NCBI GenBank assembly: GCA_021810905.1
Contig: JAJZQH010000003.1
Location: 65,897-129,896, forward strand
DNA: 64,000 nucleotides
Reading direction: 5' to 3'
From: a bacterium
GTDB taxonomy: Bacteria > UBA10199 > 2-02-FULL-44-16 > JAAZCA01
The position numbers were made by a program, and so were the translations under genes. The notes under the pieces are model-generated. The model was not told the origin of the DNA. It saw nothing but the letters and a program-made list of their open reading frames with translations, and did no database searches. How positions within the stretch are numbered: position 1 is the stretch's first letter; every line of letters starts with the position of its first letter. Of this stretch, positions 8,612 through 16,971 are shown piece after piece.

Positions 8612-8963
8612 GATAAACCTCCTCATTGAATCTGGTTGAAGGAAACATACGGGGATTCTCTAAAAAACCGAGAGTCGCCCGACAAAAATGGCGATGAAAT
8701 ATTATTCGGCTGGGCTCAGGCCAGCCACCAGACGAAGGGAACAGAGGAATGAACCGGGAAGAGCGCGATAGACTTATCCGCCTTGTGATCGACTGTAGAA
8801 CTCCTGAAAAACGCGGTTTCCATATTACATCTCTCTTGAGCCTCGTTTGAGTGCGGATGAAGCGCAGCATGCGCCTCTGATGTATCTATGCACTAGTACG
8901 TGAGGGCGTATCTGTCAAGCCCTATTTGAAAAACTGAATCTCGATTTGGCTCAGGCGATAAAA
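8612..8963. other. intergenic stretch without a supported gene
   Basis: No gene with a plausible ribosome-binding site is seen. A small hairpin (GGCTGG...CCAGCC) lies near 8710-8727. The region probably carries the promoter of the leftward gene ending at 8036, but no clear -35/-10 pair was found. Confidence 0.4.
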
Positions 8964-9896
8964 TCAGCGCAAATGGATACAGCACTGGCGTTCCTGACCA
9001 TCTTTGCCTACGGCTCTGATATGGAAGGTCTGCTCTGAAACACCTCCGTCAACAGGACGTTCGGGGATGCATGCCAGGACCCAGTATCGCCCATTGCGCT
9101 CGGGAATTTTCCACGCCCTCCAGTTTTTTATACCTTGTGGAAAAACCGGTTCGAGAAGACCGCTGCAATACTGCTGCGTGGGAGGACAGTTACTTCCCAT
9201 GCCCAGACTCGGCCTGTAGTAATGTCCGGTAGCAGGAGCGAAAGTGCCTGCACCTACGACCACCGGCTTGGGCAGATCTACAGTCCATTCGAACTTATAG
9301 ACCCGTTCTCCATGGCTGCACAAGTCAGGGTCTTTGAAATAAAACCACAAGCTTTTGGACGGCAGTGAGACGGTGGCGCCACACGCCACACCTGGAAAAT
9401 TCGGAACAAGTAACTGGATGCCGGCGGAATCCGCATCGCCGCAAACCCGATCTGTTTGCCTTGCATCGCCTGAAGAAGTTTCGCTAATCGGAGCATCAAT
9501 CAAATCCGCGACAGCTCGATCGAGCACGTCCGCATCCGGCGCAGCAGATTCATTCCGATCACCGATCCCTGCATCAGTCGCATTGTCTCCATCAGGGTCC
9601 GCAGACGTGCTGACTGTAGAAGCCTGTTGCGATTGATATGGAACTCCGGAACAGCCTGTAAACAGAGCAAGCGAAAAACCGCCGACTGCAGCCAGTCTGG
9701 AAAATGGATAACGACCAGAAGGTCTTTCGTAGCAATCAACTGAAGCGGCATTCAAATCAATTTTTCCCCCTCCCTCGAGCTCACTGACCGAATCGTCAGT
9801 ATCCATAATTGCCGGATCCTCGATATCCATAGCCGACGTAGCGCAAGATACTGCGCCACTCATGCCCGACAGACCCACATCCGGAAATGTGCCCAT
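8964..9896 (-). CDS. hypothetical protein with internal hydrophobic segment
   Basis: 310 residues; GAGGAGG 6-7 bases before the ATG supports this start. After an unusual acidic N-terminus of ~65 residues comes a hydrophobic stretch ending in a lipobox-like LFTGCSG near residue 82, then an Asp/Ser/Ala-rich linker and a C-terminal domain with several Cys and aromatic residues (FEWTVDLPKPVVVGAGTFAP, CPPTQQYC, YWVLACIPERP). If translation began further in, it would be an ordinary lipoprotein, but no good internal start with a ribosome-binding site was seen. Function is unknown. Confidence 0.65.
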   Translation of the reverse strand: MGTFPDVGLSGMSGAVSCATSAMDIEDPAIMDTDDSVSELEGGGKIDLNAASVDCYERPSGRYPFSRLAAVGGFSLALFTGCSGVPYQSQQASTVSTSADPDGDNATDAGIGDRNESAAPDADVLDRAVADLIDAPISETSSGDARQTDRVCGDADSAGIQLLVPNFPGVACGATVSLPSKSLWFYFKDPDLCSHGERVYKFEWTVDLPKPVVVGAGTFAPATGHYYRPSLGMGSNCPPTQQYCSGLLEPVFPQGIKNWRAWKIPERNGRYWVLACIPERPVDGGVSEQTFHIRAVGKDGQERQCCIHLR

Positions 9897-10305
9897 CTTC
9901 GCCTCCTCATCGGGGTCAGGGAAATAACCTCACCTGCGTCGTCCTTATTACATATTCATCAGCGGCATGTCTATATTTAACGGGCTCCAGAGAGCCGATA
10001 AAAAACCGAGGGAAAAGGGGTCAAGCATTAACGAGATACATTCAGATTTCGTTTTTATTCCCTCTCCCCGTTCTCAGTATCTCAGTTTTCTCGATCAATG
10101 ACGAGCTGCTGCGAAACGCAGCAGTGCTGCATGAATTTCGGCAGCTGGTCGGTCGTGTCGTCAGGTTGGGCTGCGGCTCTTCCTCGCAATTTCAATGCCC
10201 TGCAATTCCTGCTTCGATTTCCATGCAGCGGCATGCGCCTTGCATCAACGGAAGATGTATTCCGTTGACAGGTTGCCACGTGAACAATAGAGAATCGGAG
10301 GCCGC
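9897..10305. other. intergenic stretch with repeated words
   Basis: It contains a degenerate copy of the 32-bp repeat (10069-10096) and the word CAGCAGTGCTGCATGAA near 10120, also found near 7482. A TTGACA near 10264 may belong to a promoter for the rightward gene at 10306, but no good -10 is visible. No gene is supported. Confidence 0.4.
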
Positions 10306-10818
10306 ATGACGAATAAGAAGGTCGTTGAAAAAAGGGCTCGGCTGGATACCCCGGTGGAGAAGTTGGGCAAGAAGGAGACGTTGATGCACTACAACGCGAT
10401 CCTCATTGAAGAGCTGAATGCAAAGATGCAACTCGTCCTTGAGTGCGTAAAGGCATCCCACGAGGAGACGGGCAGGCGTTTTGTGTCCCTGGAGGAGAAA
10501 TTCGAGCAGCGGTTTACCGCGCTGGAGCTCGCCTTGCGTGTACAGAAGGACGATACAGACAGACGCTTTGCGTCTCTTGAAGAAAAATTTGAGCAGCGGT
10601 TTACCGCGCTGGAGCTCGCCTTGCGTGTACAGAAGGACGATACAGACAGACGCTTTGCGAAGTTTGAACAACGATTTGACACGCTGGAACTCGGTTTGCG
10701 CAGCCTCAAGGACGACATGGCGGATATGGAACGCAGGCTCAGTTCGAAGATCAACCGTATCGCCGAGCGGTGCGAGAATCACGAATGCCGGCTTGGCGCC
10801 ATTGAAGCGAGGCAATAA
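10306..10818 (+). CDS. coiled-coil protein with near-identical 29-residue repeats
   Basis: 170 residues, almost entirely helical and highly charged. Heptad-like units RFxSLEEKFEQRFTALELA, each followed by LRVQKDDTDR, occur twice nearly identically and once degenerately between residues ~57 and ~135. The two best units are almost identical in DNA as well. The N-terminus (KKVVEKRARLDTPVEKLGKKETL) is basic. No enzymatic domain or membrane segment is present. It is probably a structural or oligomerising protein. A GNAT acetyltransferase gene follows after 4 bp, so the two are likely co-transcribed. Confidence 0.75.
   Translation: MTNKKVVEKRARLDTPVEKLGKKETLMHYNAILIEELNAKMQLVLECVKASHEETGRRFVSLEEKFEQRFTALELALRVQKDDTDRRFASLEEKFEQRFTALELALRVQKDDTDRRFAKFEQRFDTLELGLRSLKDDMADMERRLSSKINRIAERCENHECRLGAIEARQ
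10487..10662 (+). repeat. tandem 87-bp coding repeat
   Basis: A unit of 87 bp (29 codons) is repeated within the coiled-coil gene. From GAGCAGCGG at 10504 and at 10591 the two copies are identical for about 70 bases. The preceding bases differ mainly at synonymous positions. Confidence 0.8.
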
Positions 10819-10822
10819 ACCT

Positions 10823-11392
10823 TTGAAAGCCGGTCGAATTGTCGGACGATATATTCTCGACGGAAGCGAGGTCGTGTTACGCTATCCCGCTCGCGGCGAT
10901 CTGGATGCGTTGCTCAAGTTTATCAACGCGCTTGTGGCGGAGCGGGCCATGATCGTCGTGGAGAAGAGGCTCTCGCGGGCGCAGGAGGCGCGGTGGCTTT
11001 CCACACGGATCAAGGATATCGAGGCGGGGCTCGTCGTGCATCTCGTCGCGGTCATGGACGGTGCGATCGTGGGCGGCGCCGAGGTCTTTGCGAATCCGGA
11101 GCCGTGGCGGGAGCATGTGGGAATTTTCACCATCGCCCTCAGTGCGCAGGCGCGGGGCCGCGGCATCGCAAGGCGCCTCTTTGAGGCGCTGCTCGTCGAA
11201 TCGCGGAAGCGCTTCAACATGAGGATGCTGCAGCTGGATCTTAACGCCAGCAACAAGCGTGCTTATCGCTTTTACCAGAAGATCGGATTCCGGAAAGCGG
11301 GTTTGATCAAAGGAGGCCTGAAACACCGAGGCCGCTACATGGACCAGATCGTCATGATCAAAAAACTCAGAAAGCCGGCAAGCCGCCGCTGA
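10823..11392 (+). CDS. GNAT-family N-acetyltransferase
   Basis: 189 residues from a TTG at 10823, with GAGG about 12 bases upstream. The GNAT fold is shown by the beta4-alpha3 acetyl-CoA loop (FTIALSAQARGRGIARRLFEALL, with the Q/RxxGxG/A pyrophosphate motif) near residues 97-120, and by LDLNASNKRAYRFYQKIGFRKAG near 136-160. The substrate cannot be told; the overall pattern resembles RimI/ribosomal-type or small-molecule acetyltransferases. The frame is open further upstream, overlapping the coiled-coil gene, but the conserved fold begins only after the TTG. Confidence 0.8.
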   Translation: MKAGRIVGRYILDGSEVVLRYPARGDLDALLKFINALVAERAMIVVEKRLSRAQEARWLSTRIKDIEAGLVVHLVAVMDGAIVGGAEVFANPEPWREHVGIFTIALSAQARGRGIARRLFEALLVESRKRFNMRMLQLDLNASNKRAYRFYQKIGFRKAGLIKGGLKHRGRYMDQIVMIKKLRKPASRR

Positions 11393-11503
11393 AAGACCGA
11401 ACTACGGAAGCGCAGGTTATGATCTTCCATCTCCTCTCCGTCAGCCTGCGTTGACACGCCAAAACCGATTGCCTGTTGAAATGAAGATGAAGGAGGAGCC
11501 TTC

Positions 11504-12184
11504 ATGGTTACAGAGAATGTAAAACAGACTTTCGAGAAAATTGCCGAAGATTACGACGAATTGATCCGCAAGGTCGTCCCACAATACGAAGAGCAGCACG
11601 ATGTGATCCTCTCCCTCATCCCGTTCGACAGAGGACAAAAGATCAACGTGCTCGATCTGGGCGCGGGGACCGGGCCTCTGGCGGAGCTCGTGCTTCGGAA
11701 TTTTTCGCAGGCGCACGTTGAGGCGATGGATTTGTCTGAAAAGATGCTCGAGGTCTGCGCGAGGCGGCTTGCGAAGTTTGAAAAAAGATTCGTGCTGCGA
11801 TGTCAGGACTTCGAGCACATGGAGCTTCGCAACAAATACGATGTGGTCATGGCCGGGCTCGCGATTCATCACCTCTCGCATGAAGCAAAGAGGAGGTGTT
11901 TTTCAAAGATCCGCGAGGCGCTGAATCCCGGCGGCGTCCTCATCATCCGCGATCTGGTCAAGGGGCCTGGGCCGCGTCTGGATGCGATGTACGAAGAGCT
12001 ATGGGACGCGCATATGAGGAAGAACGGCGTCGAGCCGGAGAAGATCCGCGAAAACGGGCGAAAAAACGACATCCCGGCTACGATGCAGGAACATCTGAAT
12101 TGGCTGCGGGATGCGGGCTTTGAAGAAGTCGACTGCGTCTGGAGATTCCAGAAATTCGCGATATTTGCGGCATTCAAAGGCTGA
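11504..12184 (+). CDS. class I SAM-dependent methyltransferase
   Basis: 226 residues; AAGGAGGAG upstream of the ATG fixes the start. Motif I VLDLGAGTGPLAELVL (residues ~48-63), motif II VEAMDLSEKMLEVC and the post-motif DVVMAGLAIHHLSHEAKRRCF...LNPGGVLIIRDL place it in the Rossmann-fold methyltransferase 11/25 group. The substrate is unknown. Family members modify small molecules, quinones or tRNA (a CmoA-like layout is possible but not shown). It seems to be a single gene. Confidence 0.85.
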   Translation: MVTENVKQTFEKIAEDYDELIRKVVPQYEEQHDVILSLIPFDRGQKINVLDLGAGTGPLAELVLRNFSQAHVEAMDLSEKMLEVCARRLAKFEKRFVLRCQDFEHMELRNKYDVVMAGLAIHHLSHEAKRRCFSKIREALNPGGVLIIRDLVKGPGPRLDAMYEELWDAHMRKNGVEPEKIRENGRKNDIPATMQEHLNWLRDAGFEEVDCVWRFQKFAIFAAFKG

Positions 12185-12399
12185 ACCGATAGCGCTGCAA
12201 CCGCATGCCAAATATGATTTATCGTGCATTTGCGCGGCCATGTGCACACATGAAAAGGACCATCTCTCCCATGGCGCCTAAAAAATCGACGAGTTTTTGA
12301 ACGGTGGGAACGCGGCGGTCCTTGATGAAATAAGAAAGATATATTCCGTTGACAGACAGCAGTACGCTGCCCTTAGAAAATCGAGCGAGGTTCTCAAAT

Positions 12400-12771
12400 A
12401 TGCAATATTCCATCGCGCTGGACCTTCAGCAGAGGATGTGCGAGATCGTGCGCCGCCTCAATCTCACGCATATCGATTGCAACCGAGTCGTCTGTATCAG
12501 GAGCTGCGGGAGCAAGGCCAGGAGGGTCATCGCCAGGTGCCACGCCCTGCCCAAGATCATGCAGTTGGCAATGGAGGTGAGGGCGCATTATGCGATCGAA
12601 TTTCTCGAGCGCTTCGAACGCCTCTCGCAAGAGGATCAGGACATGACGATCATTCACGAATTGATGCACATCCCAAAGACGTTTGGCGGCGGCTTCAGGC
12701 ACCACGATTTTGTCTGTCATAAAAACGTGGAAAAGCTCTACAGGATGTACGTGGAGTCACGGCCTGGTTGA
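12400..12771 (+). CDS. predicted zinc metallopeptidase
   Basis: 123 residues from the ATG at 12400. The motif HELMHIPKTFGGGFRHHDF near residues 86-104 matches a family of small predicted metallopeptidases in bacteria and archaea: HExxH zinc ligands plus downstream histidines. The conserved SCGSKARRVIARCHALPKIMQLA segment precedes it. No signal peptide, so it is cytoplasmic. The frame is also open to a TTG at 12349, but the family normally starts near the chosen ATG, which has GAGCGAGG ~11 bases upstream. The substrate is unknown. Confidence 0.8.
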   Translation: MQYSIALDLQQRMCEIVRRLNLTHIDCNRVVCIRSCGSKARRVIARCHALPKIMQLAMEVRAHYAIEFLERFERLSQEDQDMTIIHELMHIPKTFGGGFRHHDFVCHKNVEKLYRMYVESRPG

Positions 12772-12876
12772 GCTATCCTTGCTCCTTCGCCACGATTCGA
12801 ACGACCTGTAAATAATACTATATTTATGAATGATTTTCCGGTAGTGAAATCCCCGCATCATCGGGGGAATTTCCGC

Positions 12877-13173
12877 ATGAGAAAATCTTCGTTCTTCCTC
12901 TGTTCCCTCGCGGTTGAGGTCGTGGTGCTGGGCCTGCTCCTCACGCACGCCTCCTTCCACAGAGAGGCCATGCGCGAAGGCATCGAGGAAAAAGCGGCCA
13001 TGGTCCGCTCGCTCGGCCTCACGGATCTCTGCCTCTTCACCGACGCGCGCTACACCCGGAATCTCTCCCAGGCGGATCTCTTTTCAGCGTTCCAGGATAA
13101 TCCATTGTCGCTGGATCACTTTCCGTCCGGTTCGTTCACCACTCCTCCAATATGGATTATGAGACGCAGATGA
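12877..13173 (+). CDS. small membrane-anchored protein opening the NosL/ABC operon
   Basis: 98 residues from the ATG at 12877 (the frame also opens from 12826). One N-terminal membrane segment (FFLCSLAVEVVVLGLLLTH) is followed by a periplasmic domain with SLGLTDLCLFTDARYTRN, LSQADLFSAFQDNPLSL and HFPSGSFTTPP. I recognise this conserved-looking tail only as a small protein of unknown function that fits next to ABC/NosL genes. The possible ribosome-binding bases sit in a small hairpin (CCCCG CATCAT CGGGG). Its TGA overlaps the next ATG (ATGA), so it is the first gene of a coupled operon reaching to 18856. Confidence 0.75.
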   Translation: MRKSSFFLCSLAVEVVVLGLLLTHASFHREAMREGIEEKAAMVRSLGLTDLCLFTDARYTRNLSQADLFSAFQDNPLSLDHFPSGSFTTPPIWIMRRR

Positions 13174-14369
13174 GATCACCGATCGAAAGGCAGCGCGGCA
13201 TCATCGATTTCACCCTCTCCTCGCTGATGCGCAGGAAGGTGAAGAATGTCGGCCTCCTTTGCCTCTATGCGCTCATAGTCTTTATCCTCGCCTCGGCGAT
13301 CTTTTTCACGTCCTCCATAAAAAAAGAGGCTTCGCTGATCCTGCGAGGGACGCCGGAAATCATCGTTCAAAAAATGGCGGCGGGCCGCCACGATCTCTTT
13401 CCGCTGCGCGACATGGAAGCCGTGAAAAATGTCCGCGGCGTGGCCGCGGTCGAAGGCCGGCTGTGGGGATATTATTTTGACGATCGACTCGGCGCCAACT
13501 ACACGCTGATAGTCCCGCCCGCCGCGCGAAGCTCCGCCGAACCTTCCGAAGCGCGGCCGCTCTTCTGGTTCAATGCCGCGGCCCTCGAGCCCGGGACGAT
13601 AGTCATAGGCGAAGGCGTCGCGCGCGTCGGCAAACTTTCCAAAGGCGATTCTATTGCATTTACGGCCTATGACGGCAGCACCATCGACCTCAAGGTCGCG
13701 GATACGCTTTCGTCTAAATCGGAGCTCGTCTCCTCGGATCTCATCCTGATCGGCGAAGAGGATTTCAGAAAGCTCTTCGACATAGGCAAAGATTACGCGA
13801 CAGACATAACCGTCGAGGTCAAAAACCCCCGAGAGATCCCCACGGTGGCTTCGAAAATAACCAGAGTCCTGCCGGATACGCGGCCGATCGTCAGAGACGA
13901 GATACTCAGGACCTACGATTCGATCTTCAACTGGCGGGGCGGGATGATGATCGTGATCCTCTCCGCGGCCATACTCGCGTTCGTCATCTTCGCCTGGGAC
14001 AAGGCCTCGGGCCTGAGCGCAGAGGAACGGCAGGAGATCGGAATCCTCAAGGCGGTCGGATGGGAGACTTCCGACGTCATCCTGATGAAATTCTGGGAAG
14101 GCGCAATCGTCTCGCTTACGGCTTATTTCGCAGGCGTGATCCTGGCGTACGTTCACGTCTTCTTAACGGGTTCGTTGATATTCGAACCCGCACTCAAGGG
14201 CTGGTCGGTGCTATATCCGCATTTTTCCCTGACTCCGTTCATCAGCGCGGAACAGCTGATCACGCTCTTCTTCCTCACCGTGGTACCCTATACGATCGCG
14301 ACCATAGTCCCCACGTGGCGGGCCGCGATCATCGATCCAGATGCAGCGATGAGGCAGACGGGGGAATAA
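13170..14369 (+). CDS. FtsX/LolC-type ABC transporter permease
   Basis: 399 residues from the ATG overlapping the previous stop (an ATG at 13152 in frame is the alternative). The architecture is MacB/FtsX-like: one membrane segment (VGLLCLYALIVFILASAIFF) near residue 30, a ~210-residue periplasmic domain, then three membrane segments in the last 150 residues, with the cytoplasmic coupling segment RQEIGILKAVGWETSDVILMKFWEG. Such permeases extract or scaffold substrates at the periplasmic face rather than import solutes. The adjacent ATPase and NosL genes suggest a role in metal or cofactor handling, which is inference. Confidence 0.85.
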   Translation: MRSPIERQRGIIDFTLSSLMRRKVKNVGLLCLYALIVFILASAIFFTSSIKKEASLILRGTPEIIVQKMAAGRHDLFPLRDMEAVKNVRGVAAVEGRLWGYYFDDRLGANYTLIVPPAARSSAEPSEARPLFWFNAAALEPGTIVIGEGVARVGKLSKGDSIAFTAYDGSTIDLKVADTLSSKSELVSSDLILIGEEDFRKLFDIGKDYATDITVEVKNPREIPTVASKITRVLPDTRPIVRDEILRTYDSIFNWRGGMMIVILSAAILAFVIFAWDKASGLSAEERQEIGILKAVGWETSDVILMKFWEGAIVSLTAYFAGVILAYVHVFLTGSLIFEPALKGWSVLYPHFSLTPFISAEQLITLFFLTVVPYTIATIVPTWRAAIIDPDAAMRQTGE

Positions 14370-14372
14370 CGC

Positions 14373-15053
14373 ATGATCGAGCTCATCAACGTGAAGAAGG
14401 TCTTCAACGCCGGCAGGCCGAGCGAATTCACGGCGCTGGGCGGCATCAGCCTGAATATCGAGGACCGGAAGGTCACGGTCCTCAAAGGACCCAGCGGTTC
14501 GGGCAAGACCACGCTCCTGTGCATCATCGGCTGCATGAGCAGGCCTACGGCGGGCCGCGTGAGGCTCGATGGCCGCGAGATCAGCGGCCTTCCGGAGAGG
14601 TTTCTCACCGACATCAGGAGAAAGGGCTTCGGCTTCATCTTTCAGGTGCCGAATCTCATAAGGGGAATGTCAGTCCTCGAAAACGTCATGCTGCCGGCCT
14701 ACCCCCTGGGGGAGCCGCACGCGCGCCTGAAAGAGAGGGCGATCAGGGGGCTGAACGACTTCCACGTCTCGACCAAGGCGACCTCGAAAGTTGAGTGGCT
14801 TTCCGGAGGCGAGGCGCAGCGCGTCGCCATCGTGAGGGCGCTGATCAATGACCCCGACGTCATTATCGCCGACGAGCCCACGGCGCACCTGGATACGCAT
14901 CTCTCGTACCTCTTCATGGAGATCGTCGAGAATTTCAAAAAGGAAGGCAAGACGGTGATCATCGCGAGCCACGATCCGCTGGTCTGTGAATCCAGGATCG
15001 TCGATAGCGTCATCAATATGCGAGACGGCAGAATAGAGGGCGAATCGTCGTGA
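14373..15053 (+). CDS. LolD/MacB-type ABC transporter ATPase
   Basis: 226 residues. Walker A GPSGSGKTTLL (near 39-49), signature LSGGEAQRVAIVRAL (near 143), Walker B VIIADEPTAHLD (near 165) and the switch histidine in IIASHDP are all present, so it should be active. The length and the QVPNLI-type Q-loop fit the LolD/FtsE group that partners FtsX-like permeases. It begins 3 bp after the permease stop, and its TGA overlaps the GTG start of the next gene. Confidence 0.9.
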   Translation: MIELINVKKVFNAGRPSEFTALGGISLNIEDRKVTVLKGPSGSGKTTLLCIIGCMSRPTAGRVRLDGREISGLPERFLTDIRRKGFGFIFQVPNLIRGMSVLENVMLPAYPLGEPHARLKERAIRGLNDFHVSTKATSKVEWLSGGEAQRVAIVRALINDPDVIIADEPTAHLDTHLSYLFMEIVENFKKEGKTVIIASHDPLVCESRIVDSVINMRDGRIEGESS

Positions 15054-16045
15054 TCCTGCACCCTGAAGTCATCGCCAACCTCCTGGCTTCTTACGCAGCC
15101 ACTTTTATGGTGATTTATGCAACATTCTATGGCGTTCAAATACTCAGGCGCTGGGACATACGCAGCGGCGATGAGTTACAGCTCGCGCTCGAACGGAAGA
15201 CCTACCTGATCTCCACGGTGCTCACCTACGTCTTCGCGCTGCAGCTCTTTTCCATATTCCTCTACGTATTTACGGCCGACGCCCTCTGCCCGCTCTTCGT
15301 AGGGGCGATGTGCGCCGCAGGCACTCTGAACGTCAACGCGTTCGGCTACCCCACCCTCCTGATCAAAATTCTCACGTTTATGCTCGCGGGGCTCTGGCTG
15401 ATTCTGAATCACGCGGACAATCAGGGATACGATTACCCGCTTATCAAAAAAAAATACTCCCTGCTCGCGTTCATCGTCCCATTCATGATCCTGGAGACTA
15501 TCCTCGAGAGCGCCTATTTTCTCGGACTGAAAGCGGACGTGATCACCTCCTGCTGCGGGAGTCTCTTCAGCATCGAACGCGAGGCAGGACTCGGTTTCAT
15601 ACTTGTCTCGCTTCCGGAAAGGGCGATGGCCTGGATCTTCTACGTCTCAATGCTGTGCACGTTGACGTGCGGAATATTCTTTTATCGCAGGGGGAGGGGC
15701 GGATATCTCTACTCCATTCTGAGCGCCATGATGTTCGTGGTCTCGATAATCTCCATCGTCTCGTTCATCTCCCCTTATGTCTACGAACTGCCGACGCATC
15801 ACTGTCCGTTCTGCATCGTCATGCGCGAATATCATTATATCGGCTATTTTCTCTATATGCTCTTGTTCACGGCTGCGGTCTGTGGCATTGGAACGGGTGC
15901 GCTCCTCCCCTTCCGAGGGGTGCAGAGTCTCACGCCCGCGCTGGGCATATTCATCAGGAGGCTCGCGATCGCATCGACGGGCTCTTACGCGGCGTTCACC
16001 GCGATCGTAACTTGCGAAATCGCCTCTTCGAATCTCATGATGTGA
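15050..16045 (+). CDS. polytopic membrane protein with CC and CPFC cysteine motifs
   Basis: 331 residues from the GTG overlapping the ATPase stop. About eight hydrophobic segments are visible. Two cysteine sites stand out: TSCCGSLFS near residue 165 and HHCPFCIVMREYHYIGY near 258-274, which sit at predicted membrane or loop borders. Adjacent His and Cys residues suggest metal binding or thiol exchange. I do not recognise a named family. Its position between an ABC transporter and a NosL-thioredoxin protein makes a role in copper or another thiophilic metal, or in redox delivery, plausible but unproven. Confidence 0.75.
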   Translation: MILHPEVIANLLASYAATFMVIYATFYGVQILRRWDIRSGDELQLALERKTYLISTVLTYVFALQLFSIFLYVFTADALCPLFVGAMCAAGTLNVNAFGYPTLLIKILTFMLAGLWLILNHADNQGYDYPLIKKKYSLLAFIVPFMILETILESAYFLGLKADVITSCCGSLFSIEREAGLGFILVSLPERAMAWIFYVSMLCTLTCGIFFYRRGRGGYLYSILSAMMFVVSIISIVSFISPYVYELPTHHCPFCIVMREYHYIGYFLYMLLFTAAVCGIGTGALLPFRGVQSLTPALGIFIRRLAIASTGSYAAFTAIVTCEIASSNLMM

Positions 16046-16962
16046 TGATGCGAGCAAAGACCTACATCGGAGCAGCGCTGGTGCTGGCCCTGGTCCTCTT
16101 CATTTTCAGGGCCAAACCCGCATTGGGCCAGGAACCGTCGGTCGCCATCAAGAAAAGCGACCGCTGTCCCGTTTGCGGCATGTTCGTATACAAATATCCA
16201 AAGTGGGTGGCGCTCGCGGTCTTCGGTGACGGAGAATATTTTTTCTACGACGGCGCCAAGGACCTGTTCAAACATTATTTCAACGTCCAGAAATTTTCTC
16301 CCGGAAAGAACCCGGAAGGGATCCGAGAGATCTTCGTTACTGACTATTACGAGGTGAAGCTGATAGAAGCGAAGTCTGCTTACTACGTCATCGATTCGAA
16401 CGTGCTTGGCCCGATGGGCCACGAACTGCTGCCGTTCAAGGACCGCGAATCCGCTCAGGAGTTTCTGGAGGATCACAAGGGTAGATCCATCCTTCGATTC
16501 GATGAGGTAACTCCGGAGGTCATCGCATCACTCGATCGACGGACCGAAAAACCGGTTCCTTCCGTAACGCTCACAGATTTCAACGGAAAGAACGTGCAGC
16601 TCTCGGAGCTCATCGGCGGCAGGGTGGCGCTTCTGCACTTCTGGGACATCAAATGCCCTCACTGCAATACGGACGCGCTCGTTTCGATCGACGGCCTTTA
16701 TCAGAGATACAGGGACAAGGGTTTCGTGACGGTGGCCATCCAGGAGACGAGGCCGGAAAAGGGTGATGCGGGAATCCGGAAATACGATGGCGTGACCTAC
16801 CCCATGCTCATCGACGCGTCTGGAAAAACGGCCAGGCGATTCGGCGTCATCGCCATGCCCACGACGCTTTTGGTGGACGAAAAAGGCGTCGTACGAAAAA
16901 CGATCGAAGGCGATTCCGGAATCGATGCGTTGGAAAAGCTGTTAACGAAGCTGTTGAAATAA
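16045..16962 (+). CDS. secreted NosL-domain/TlpA-like thioredoxin fusion
   Basis: 305 residues from the ATG in the TGATG overlap with the previous stop. A signal peptide (IGAALVLALVLFIF...ALG) leads to a NosL-like domain with CPVCGM near residue 38 and FFYDGAKDLFKHYF, as in the copper-binding NosL accessory proteins of nitrous oxide reductase. A linker is followed by a TlpA/ResA-like thioredoxin domain with the active site FWDIKCPHCNTDA near 205 and the cis-Pro loop IAMPTTLLVDEKG near 273. No nosZ gene is in the window. The fusion suggests coupled metal binding and disulfide reduction in the periplasm (inference). Confidence 0.85.
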   Translation: MMRAKTYIGAALVLALVLFIFRAKPALGQEPSVAIKKSDRCPVCGMFVYKYPKWVALAVFGDGEYFFYDGAKDLFKHYFNVQKFSPGKNPEGIREIFVTDYYEVKLIEAKSAYYVIDSNVLGPMGHELLPFKDRESAQEFLEDHKGRSILRFDEVTPEVIASLDRRTEKPVPSVTLTDFNGKNVQLSELIGGRVALLHFWDIKCPHCNTDALVSIDGLYQRYRDKGFVTVAIQETRPEKGDAGIRKYDGVTYPMLIDASGKTARRFGVIAMPTTLLVDEKGVVRKTIEGDSGIDALEKLLTKLLK

Positions 16963-16971
16963 GGGGGTAAC

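Noticed and set aside
15310-16044. Long N-terminal extension of the NosL-thioredoxin frame
   Set aside because: It overlaps the membrane protein gene and reads as a shadow frame; the signal peptide begins at 16045.
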